From Seiridium cupressi (Eukaryota; Ascomycota; Sordariomycetes; Amphisphaeriales; Sporocadaceae), in the NCBI GenBank assembly GCA_036674765.1, contig JARVKI010000184.1, forward strand, positions 1 to 29,154: a DNA stretch of 29,154 nucleotides, read 5' to 3'. This document shows, piece after piece, positions 19,879 through 27,884 of this stretch; position 1 is the first letter of the stretch, and every line of letters starts with the position of its first letter. The position numbers and the translations under genes are program-made. The notes beneath the pieces are model-generated. The model was not told the origin of the DNA, ran no database searches, and saw only the letters and a list, made by a program, of their open reading frames with translations.

Positions 19879-20985
19879 TCATAGCATGATAGCAAGACCA
19901 ATACCTGCTGCGGCAATGATGCCCGCCGGAGCAGCAGTGTGCTGGGGAGCAAAGGCCGCGCTACTTCCACTGCTCTGACCAGCCCCAGTAGATCCGGCCG
20001 TACCTGTACTCTGGCCAGCTCCACCTCCTCCAGCAGTATTCGTACTACTCTGACCTGCCCCTCCAGAAGTATCCGTACTGCTCTGACCGGTTCCTCCAGT
20101 CCCGGAACTATCTGTGCTGCTCTGGCTAGCCCCACCTGCTCCGGAGCTATCTGTACTACTGGCGGACGCCTCTACTGTCGTCGTGGCAGTGCCTCCTGTT
20201 ACGGTATCAGTTGCGCCACTGCTCCCACCATTGGAACCGCCTCCTCCTCCTCCAACTATACCGCCGCCAAAGATTACAGACGACGATGTTATGGTAGAGC
20301 CAGCGCTATCGGTACCAACTGAAACGGAGGTTGAGATGGGTGTTGAAGCTGCGCCACCCGAGCCTCCCGTGGTTCCCGTTTGGGATGCAGACGACTATGA
20401 TTTTCAATTAGGCCATATGATTCAACCGAAATCAATTATAACTTACGTCACTTGTAGAACCAGTGAGCTCGACGGTAGTGGTTGGACTAGAAGTGTCGGA
20501 CTAAATTCCAAGAAATTAGCGGAAGAGGAAATCTACATTTTGTAGTTGGTCGATACTTACACCGGTAGCTGAGGCAGAAGTACCAGGGACAGCTACTCCA
20601 GCACTGGCACACAGGTTAACTCCATAAGATATAACAGTCTGAGCGTCGCCAGCGTTCGGGCATGCTTGATTTGCACAGTCCCTTACTCCGTACTGGAAGT
20701 TGGCGCGTGTGCAAAGACATGCGTAGTCGGTCGAAGCGCAATTGAAACTGGAAGCCTGAGCGACTAAGTTGCTGACACATACTATCTGATCACACGAAAG
20801 GAGTGAGTTTGGTTCAAATTCATCAAGATCTCCCCTTGGACGTTCTTTTCCACGCATAGACGGGACGGGAAGTCGAGAGTGGGCAGTAAACGGTGACTTA
20901 CGCCGCAAGTTGGAAATCCAGAAGGATACGACTGCGCTGTGACCGATGCGGCGAAAACACCAGTGACGATTTGGAATAGCTTCAT
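19879..20985 (-). CDS. GPI-anchored CFEM-domain cell-wall protein
   Basis: Four exons on the minus strand, 20985-20902, 20785-20561, 20500-20447 and 20394-19879, give 292 residues. All three introns (116, 60 and 52 bases) have GTAAGT donors and all lie in phase 0. Residues 1-17 are a signal peptide. The CFEM domain has eight cysteines at 27, 31, 44, 51, 53, 65, 70 and 87, and the STDYACLC block supplies Asp48, the position that binds haem iron in characterised CFEM proteins. Ser/Thr/Gly-rich repeats of about 11-13 residues follow (about 198-268). The C-terminus is hydrophobic after small residues, as expected for a GPI-anchor signal. It is probably a surface protein involved in haem or iron uptake, adhesion or wall structure. 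The exon-intron structure is read from splice sites only. Confidence 0.9.
19954..20166 (-). repeat. Tandem repeat encoding the CFEM protein stalk
   Basis: About six degenerate units of 33-39 bases encode variants of GQSSTDTSGGAGA. Length variation between strains is likely at such repeats and would change the distance of the CFEM domain from the membrane or wall. Confidence 0.75.
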
Positions 20986-23138
20986 GTTGGCGAGCTGAAG
21001 GGATCGGCTTCACGAATGAAAATCCGACCGTCCAGGATTGACAAGAAATGATTCACGAGGCGTCGATGCTAAAAGGCTATAGTCGGAAGGGATATGCATA
21101 AAGTTATGTTTCTCTCACTTGTATTTAAGATCAGTTTAAATATGATTATAAAGGAAAGGGTACAGGCGATGGCCGTAAGGGCTCAGTTTGGTTTCAAAGC
21201 AAACAGACTTAATAGTATCTGAAAAATGTGAACAGGCGAGACAGAAGATACGAGCAGCTTACGGACCTAATTTCTCAAAAGAAAGACCGTCAATTACGAT
21301 GCAATGACAAAATCGAGTCTGGTTGGCATATGCATGGTTGCAAGGACAAATGCAGCCGCCTCAGCACGCGTGAACTTTAAGGGCTGATTCTGTGAATAAT
21401 GGGTTTTACCAGCTTCCTAAGCAAGGTCCCATCGCGTTCTTACTTTAAGAAGACTCCATACCATCTCATTCATTATACACTGAGCACATGCGGACGCATC
21501 CATGCGCATCCGTCTCCGCAAGTAATTAAAAGGGCGGTCAGTCGGGAACCGGTAACAGGTAACATGTGAAAGAATCCCTTTGGAGAATAAGCACAGCCAT
21601 TAGCAGCGCGCAGTGATGAATAGTCATGAATGCAGGTATTTATACTTTAGTTAAGCAGAGAGTTTACAATCGGTGCACCTAGTTCCCAATTTGAAGCTAG
21701 GAAGAGCTCTTGAAGTGATTAACGGCGGAGGTGATATCATCACAAACTCAATTCCTCTATCAAACCTATACTTCCTACCTAAAAACAGGTTTTCTTTGAA
21801 ATCAGCATTCGCCAACTGAATCTTACTGAACTGTAGCTCAAAAATGCTATGAGTTATTCCCATCTCACCTATCCAAGGTAGTAAACTTTCAGGTTAAACG
21901 GGTAATTGTAATGCCACACAGAGGACCCCAATGCCAATCCGTCAATATTGGAGTCGAATAGCAATCAAAATGGATAAGTTAAAGAGCCGTAGCAAGTCTT
22001 GTTCCCGATTCCAATTGATAGATATGAACTTCCGGCAATTCAACCACACGAAGCCAAAATTCGTGGCCTACATATCGGTATCTGCCAAGGCCGCGAAGGA
22101 AAGGAAGCCATCAAAGCTTAAAAGCCAAATAGCTTTCCAAATGTCAACAATGCATGTCACAACCCCGACGGTTTTGCAACGAAGCCCATGCGCAAAACCT
22201 ACTAACCTAGCAGATGCATATTGATGCTTGTCTGATTAACTCGCCTCATTCTAGCCCCAGCCACGCATAGAACGATGTCACAATACCTAGGTATGCCTGG
22301 GTGATGCGAATCAGCAGTCCATCCAAAGCTACTGCAGACATGACACAAGATATCGCTCGATCTGGGATCGACGACGAAACTCAATCGCATTACGATCCGG
22401 CTAGGCCATGGCATCTTAATTACCAGCGACTTGGCATGGGGCGAATCAGCGGTAGATTGCAGGCTTCGAAACTGATCAGAACCCACAGGATTCTAGACAG
22501 TTACCCGGGCCTAAAATGGCGTGCGACTAACTACGTTCAGTGCATTTCGCCGGGAAGCGCCATAGTCTCCACAAGGATCACACTGGCCGCTTGGCTCTCA
22601 GTGTTTACGTAGACTGAAAGCTTGTCTTCGATGGCATCGTCACTGTATACCTGCCTCAGTAGCTTTGCTCAACTACGAAATTCTCTGTCGATCAATTATC
22701 CCAAGTTTAATACTTCTAAGACTTGGTCTGACAGTTAAAAGCTGGATTGAAACTACCCGGGTATGATGAGTAGCGCCAGCACCAGTCCAGTCTGCCGCGA
22801 CCAGTGATGCAAATCAGGTGGAGACGTATGACGAGTCAGAAGTACGAATCAGGCTCAACCATTGAATGGACGTTCGAGCGGGTCAACATTCTGGGGGTTA
22901 GAGACAAGGGAGATAAACATCGTGATCATGATGGCTTTGATTATTGTACCCTGCACTTCGATATCCGAGAGGAAAAGATGTTACGATTGATTCAATTGAG
23001 ATGGAGATGACGTTACGCCATAAAATCTAGTTATTAGCTTACCGATACTGATCACTCAGTCTCAAGCCGTTTAACAATAGAGAAAGTCCTGCCATTAACA
23101 GCGCGACACTACATGGTGCATTCATTCTAGCTTCATTG
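20986..23138. other. 2.1-kb stretch with no convincing gene
   Basis: The left end is the promoter and leader of the CFEM gene. The remaining open frames are at most 103 codons, overlap on opposite strands and match nothing I recognise. The last 100 bases or so are the 3' flank of the alpha-glucosidase gene. Confidence 0.55.
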
Positions 23139-24915
23139 TCAAGCCGAGCATCCTAACACATACAGGCGTCCCTCGTAAGGTCGTATCGCACCGGAGGGAT
23201 TGTTTGAACTCGTGTATGTCGAGACAACTAACTCTAGCTGGGCTCCTCTCTCGATTTGCGGCAACCTCAAGTCTTGTCCTTCCGAGGTGAAATTGAGCAT
23301 TACGAGTGCCCTCTGGCTCTTGTTCGTCTTCCAGTACGAGAAGACCTGCTCGTCCTCCTCGTTGACAATTTCGTAGTGTCCGTAAACGAGAAGTTGAGCC
23401 AGGTCTTTTCTGGTCCGCAGCATCTGCTTCCAAAATGATAGAACGCTGTTCGCGTCCGTCTCTTGTTGAGCAACATTTATCTCAGCTGCCAAGTCGTGTA
23501 CGCGCATCCACGTTTCAGGGTTGGTCGAAAAGCCGCCTTGCGCTGTCGAGTCCCAGCACATGGGGTACCGTGCGTGATCTCGTGACAGATGCTGGATGGC
23601 CATCTTCGCCTTGCCGAGAGCCTTGGGATCATTGTTCGTCGCGCGGGCCACATGTTTATAGAAGTTGCCGGATTCAACGTCTTTGTACTCCTCGATTGGC
23701 CAGTCCTTAGGCATGTTGACCATGCCGATCTCTTGTCCCTGGTACACGAAGAGCGTCCCTGACAATGTTGTATTGAGCATGGCCAGCATCTTTCCAGATC
23801 GAACGCGGAATCCCACAGCATCGGAATGCGAAACGACTGACCGATCGTGCCTGGTCGTGGTTCTCCATGAAAGAGGTTGTCCAGGCATCAGTGTCGACGA
23901 TCAGGCTTTGGCTGTTGTTGATGGCCCTTTTGAGCTGGGGGAGCTTCCAGTTGAAAGGCGTCGTATCGTACTTGGTCTCTGAACCCTGGCCCACGTCCAC
24001 TACATCAAACTGGAACACCATGTCCAATTGCTTGGCCGAGGCTGAGACGTACTGTAAGACCCTTGAGCGGTCAGGGGTACATGGGCACTCCCCAACTGTC
24101 ATCGTGTCGTACGGAGCCATGACTTCGTGCATTTCAGAGAGAAATTCTGTCATCCTTGGTCCATTGCAGTACAGGCTGGAGGCTGTCTGATGTTCCGCCT
24201 TAGGATTAAGCACAGGCGCGTCAGGCAATCCTGCCGGCTTGCTATACATGTTGACAGTATCAACGCGGAAACCGTCAACGCCGCGTTTCAGCCAGAACTC
24301 AATGGCGGAGGTGTATATGGCTTTGCGGGTCTCTTGGTTCTCCCAGTTGAGATCGGGCTGCTCGGGACAGAAAAGGTGAAGGTAGTATTCTTGTGTTACC
24401 TCGTCCCAAGTCCATGCGTTGGTGCTGAAATTTGATCGCCAGTTGTTTGGGGGAACCCGATTGCCGTTAGCATCGTACTTGGCTGGTTGCCAGATGTACC
24501 AATCGCGCTTTGCATTTGTTTTGGATGAGCGCGATTCTTCGAACCATTTGTGCTGGTCCGAAGTATGGTTGATCACCAAATCGACGATGATCTTTAGTCC
24601 CCGCGAATGGCATCCTTGGATAAGATCCTCCATATCCTTCAGCGTGCCGTACGGTGGGAACACGGACTCATAGTCAGAAATATCATAGCCGAGATCAACT
24701 TGAGGGCTATCGTAATGCGGGCATACCCAGACGGCGGTTGCGCCGATTGATTTGATGTAGTCGAGCTTGGAGGTGATGCCACGGATGTCTCCCAAACCGT
24801 CTCCATTTGAGTCCATGAAGCTGGCGGGATACACTTGGTAGACAACACCCTCCTTCCACCACTTCTGATCAATCCTACCGGACAATATCGTGTCTGAGAG
24901 TTCAATGGAACCCAT
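23139..24915 (-). pseudogene. GH13 alpha-glucosidase (maltase type), frameshifted
   Basis: Hydrolyses terminal alpha-glucosyl bonds of maltose-like sugars when intact. The start is the ATG at 24915 (MGSIELSD); there is no signal peptide, so the enzyme is intracellular, like yeast and Aspergillus maltases. GH13 markers are in order: VYQVYPASF (25-33), DLVINHTSD (112-120), GFRVDT with nucleophile Asp219, TVGE with acid Glu276, and ENHD with Asp354. Thr220, after the nucleophile, is the residue type linked in yeast enzymes to maltose rather than isomaltose preference. After Ala363 the family sequence continues in another frame (SDAVGFRVRSGKML onward, including GTLFVYQGQEIGM and HLSRDHAR) to a stop at 23139. 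One surplus base at about 23825-23827 explains it: the span is 1777 bases, one more than 592 codons. A 52-base intron with a GTCAGT donor and AAG acceptor would also restore the frame, but it would remove conserved residues. Confidence 0.85.
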
Positions 24916-25197
24916 GATGTGTATTGGTAGGAATGATGCCAACTGAAGTGATGGGGATACACAAGGTGCCGGAACGAATTGCAGCAGGAACAAAATATAC
25001 AGCAGCCCTGCGCAGAACAATGGGCGTTGAGGTCAAACTCTAGGTTTGCTATTTCCCAGAAAACTCAATATAGGGATGAAATGTCCACAGACCATGTAGT
25101 GTTGGAACTACAATGTATATACCACCAAGGGGTACGCCGAATCATGTGGATTCGACACTCCGCACTTTGTCGCGCTGGCTCTACCATTGGCGAGTTC

Positions 25198-25206
25198 TCG
25201 GTCCGA
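25198..25206. promoter_or_regulatory. TCGGTCCGA inverted-CGG site 1
   Basis: Perfect nine-base dyad with CGG and CCG half-sites one base apart, the kind of inverted CGG pair bound by Zn2Cys6 dimers. Confidence 0.45.
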
Positions 25207-25267
25207 CGTGTAGATGCACGCTTGCAACGGGGGCACTGCACTATACGCAGTTCTCATTCGTGGGAAG

Positions 25268-25276
25268 ACGGTCCGA
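25268..25276. promoter_or_regulatory. ACGGTCCGA inverted-CGG site 2
   Basis: Shares the CGGTCCGA core with the other three sites and differs only at the first base. It lies 70 bases after site 1. Confidence 0.4.
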
Positions 25277-25452
25277 GCTTTGATCTCCACTGCGGACAAT
25301 TCAGCGAGCTTTACGACGGCGGACATTTGCCCCACGAAGACACAGCTGACCGTACAGCACAACTGATGCACTGCGCATATGCACCCCAAAGATCAGTGTC
25401 GGGAATTGCCAAGCGCGGCCAGAAAATGCGGTATTCAATAGTTGAATGTGTC

Positions 25453-25461
25453 TCGGTCCGA
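25453..25461. promoter_or_regulatory. TCGGTCCGA inverted-CGG site 3
   Basis: Identical to site 1 over nine bases. It lies near the middle of the divergent promoter. Confidence 0.45.
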
Positions 25462-25708
25462 TTCCATACGTCTGTGCATCCACTGTATACGTGTCGCTTA
25501 TGATATTCACCCCATTCAATCAAAAGAATCAGTGACATTTTCAGGCCCGAAATCCTGGCTACCTAGTCCACACGGAGGTGCTTGTTCACCACTAGTGATG
25601 TTAGCACTCGCGGATAGTCAAGACGTGCATGCTTGGTCTCTAAATCTCGCTCATTCTCGTTCTCTTGTGGGTTTCCCTCGTGCCTCGACAAGTCCAGCCA
25701 CCCACATG

Positions 25709-25768
25709 CTGGGGTTTTAGCGTCTGGGGTCGTACCCTGGGGATTGGGGAATGAGATTTTGACCCCAG
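25709..25768. promoter_or_regulatory. Cluster of four CreA-type sites
   Basis: CTGGGG at 25709-25714, 25724-25729 and 25737-25742, and CCCCAG at 25763-25768, all fit the SYGGRG consensus of the carbon catabolite repressor CreA/CRE1. Four sites in 60 bases suggest glucose repression of the flanking sugar genes. Confidence 0.45.
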
Positions 25769-25838
25769 ATCTCGCTGTCTCCGAACGCAGGCGAGAGTGG
25801 ACCAGATCGTTTGAAGGTAGCTTATGATTGGATCCACC

Positions 25839-25847
25839 TCGGTCCGA
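25839..25847. promoter_or_regulatory. TCGGTCCGA inverted-CGG site 4
   Basis: Identical to sites 1 and 3 over nine bases. It lies about 100 bases upstream of the permease TATA box and is the site closest to that gene. Confidence 0.45.
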
Positions 25848-25947
25848 GTTCTTGTCCTTGACCACTGAAGCATTTTGCGGCGAATTTTGAAGACAAAACT
25901 ATGGTGTGGATGTTGGTGACCACAATGCCATCTAATAGACCTCGAGA

Positions 25948-25955
25948 TATATTAA
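25948..25955 (+). promoter_or_regulatory. TATA box of the permease gene
   Basis: TATATTAA lies 141 bases upstream of the ATG at 26089, a normal fungal distance once a leader of about 100 bases is allowed for. Confidence 0.45.
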
Positions 25956-26088
25956 GCCACTCCTGTCTGCTCTGACAACAGCTCTGAAATGGACATAGCT
26001 CATCCTCCACCATAAACATATCACATATTTCCTGAATTCCAACCCGGTGACAATTGATACTGGGAAATCGTTCGACAACATTGTCTAG

Positions 26089-27575
26089 ATGGCGGATCTC
26101 AAAGGCTCCGACAATCAAAACATCCAAGAGATCGGAACGGCTCAAACAGTAGACAATGTAGCATTCGACACTGTCCAAGATGCCGCCCGAGCCACCCAGG
26201 CCGAACACCAGATGGGATTCTTTGAATCTCTGAAGCTGTATCGCAAAGGCGTACCCTGGTCAATGCTGCTTTCCACAGCTATCATCATGGAAGGGTTCGA
26301 CCTTATTCTTCTTGGCGGTCTTATCGCATTTCCAGCGTTCGAGGAGAGATTCGGCGATCTGCAAGCAGACGGCACATACGAATTATCGGCAACCTGGCAA
26401 ACCAGCTTGTCCATGGGCTCACTCATTAGTCAGATCGTTGGTCTTTTATTCAACGGTTATATTGCAGATGGATTTGGTTATCGCTATACCATGATGGGTG
26501 GCCTCATCATGATCAGTGGATTCATCTTCATCCCCTTCTTCTCTCACAGTATCGTCATGTTCCTCTGTGGTCAAATCCTCTTGGGGATACCATTGGGCTG
26601 CTTCCAGACTCTTGCTTGTACCTATGCATCAGAAGTTGTCCCTACGACCCTTCGCGCCTATCTCACCACATATGTTAACCTATGCTGGGTGATTGGTCAG
26701 ATCATTGCATCTGGTCTTCTCCGAGCTCTTGTCGATCGTACTGACAGTTGGGGATATCGAATTCCCGTGGCAGTCCAATGGTAAGTAAGATCCGCGTCCT
26801 TTCAAGGTCGGCCCCTGTTTGCGCTGTCGTTCTCCGTGCCTCAAATCATGTGCCCAAATCTGTACAGTTTGGCTAACATCTGAATGCCCAGGTTCTCTCG
26901 GGTTCGCCTTTGATGGGTTATTCGAGCTACTTCTACCAGCAAGCTGGCCTCGACGTTAGCAATGCCTTCACTATGACTATTGCGCAGTTTTGTCTGGGTG
27001 GGGTTGGCACCGTCTGCTCTTGGTTCCTGATGGGCCGAGCTGGTCGTCGCTCCATCTACCTCTATGGACAAGGCAGTATGATGGTCGCATTATTCGCCAT
27101 TGGCTTCGCCTCTCTCGCCGGCAGATCAAACGTTGCATCGCAGTGGGCCATCGGGTCGCTGTTACTGGTGTATACCTTTATCTACGATTGCTCGGTAGGC
27201 CCTGTCTGTTACACTCTCGTCGCCGAACTGCCTTCCAGTCGACTACGGACGAAGTCGGTCGTTTTAGCCAGGAATATGTATAACCTTATTAGTATCGTGG
27301 CGACTATAATTACACCGTCCATGCTCAATCCCACGGCTTGGAATTGGGGAGCGCGCTCTGCATTTTTCTGGGCTGGAACCTGCTTCTGTTGCTTTATCTG
27401 GACAGTTTTCAGACTTCCTGAGCCCAAAGGCAAGACGTACGCTGAACTCGACGTGCTTTTTGAGACGAAAACGCCTGCAAGGAAGTTCCGAGAGGCCACT
27501 GTTGATGAGTTGAACCCGGAAGTTCTGGAGCGTAAAGCAGTCATGGAACACGTGGAGAAGGTGGACAGAGTGTAG
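26089..27575 (+). pseudogene. MFS maltose-permease-type sugar transporter, central exon missing
   Basis: When intact, this would be a plasma-membrane 12-helix proton/alpha-glucoside symporter. The first part (26089-26780, 231 residues) holds helices 1-6 with EGFDLILLGG, GYIADGFGYRY and ASEVVPTTLRAYLTTYVNLCW, all typical of MAL-type permeases. The last part (26892-27575) resumes at VLSGSPLMGYSSYFYQQAGL, the start of helix 7, and runs to LPEPKGKTYAELD, the sugar-transporter end motif, plus a charged tail. The central cytosolic loop of about 100 residues, including the usual PESPW motif, is absent. Between the parts lie 111 bases with a perfect GTAAGT donor at 26781 and a GCTAAC branch site plus CAG acceptor ending at 26891. 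Joining these is out of phase (2 to 0) and stops after seven more codons. A lost exon leaving a hybrid intron explains all of this. Confidence 0.82.
26781..26891 (+). other. Hybrid intron left by exon loss (proposed)
   Basis: The donor follows VAVQW in phase 2, and the acceptor precedes VLSGSPLMGY in phase 0. A single natural intron cannot have unequal phases on its two sides, so the donor and acceptor probably come from two different ancestral introns with a deletion between them. Confidence 0.6.
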
Positions 27576-27884
27576 GTAGCCTGAAGTTTATGCTGCAACA
27601 AATATATTGTGCAGGAGTATATGGGTGTTAGCCAAATAAATAATCAGCCACCTGGGGCCATGATAATCAGCTTCGCATCATACGTGATCTTGACGCCGTG
27701 TGGAATGGCCTAGTTGTCGGCCCCATCCATGCGGAAATGGCGGGGTATTATAGAGTCGCCGCACGCCTAAACTAGTCTTTCTTGCCACGACCCGACCCGA
27801 CCTGCTTCATACCGCCGGGGTTCCTCTTTCAGCTCGCGACAGAGTATTGTTGAATAAATTGTTCCTGACAGTTCAATCGTATGG
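27576..27884. other. Spacer between permease and regulator genes
   Basis: These 309 bases hold the 3' flank of the permease gene and the short promoter of the regulator. No copy of CGGTCCG and no clear TATA box is seen here. A run of overlapping CCGACC units lies near 27790. Confidence 0.5.

Larger units (their letters stand above)
24916..26088. promoter_or_regulatory. Divergent promoter of glucosidase and permease genes
   Basis: These 1173 bases separate the start codons of two divergent MAL-type genes and should control both. They contain four copies of CGGTCCGA, four SYGGRG (CreA-type) sites at 25709-25768, a TATATTAA box at 25948-25955 upstream of the permease, and a TATA-like sequence near 24994-25000 on the minus strand upstream of the glucosidase. 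An open frame on the plus strand (from the ATG at 25081) has no recognisable domain and is judged to be chance. Confidence 0.7.

Noticed and set aside
20812..20830. GGTTCAAATTC resembling the B box of a tRNA gene
   Set aside because: No A box or cloverleaf could be found at the proper distance, and the sequence lies in an intron of the CFEM gene.
24916..25020. N-terminal extension of the glucosidase with a signal-peptide-like stretch
   Set aside because: It would need a TTG start. The ATG at 24915 gives the normal cytosolic maltase N-terminus.
24979..25503. Open frame of 174 codons in the divergent promoter (140 from its first ATG at 25081)
   Set aside because: No recognisable domain, composition unlike the neighbouring genes, and it contains three of the four CGGTCCGA sites. 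Best explained as chance in GC-balanced promoter DNA.
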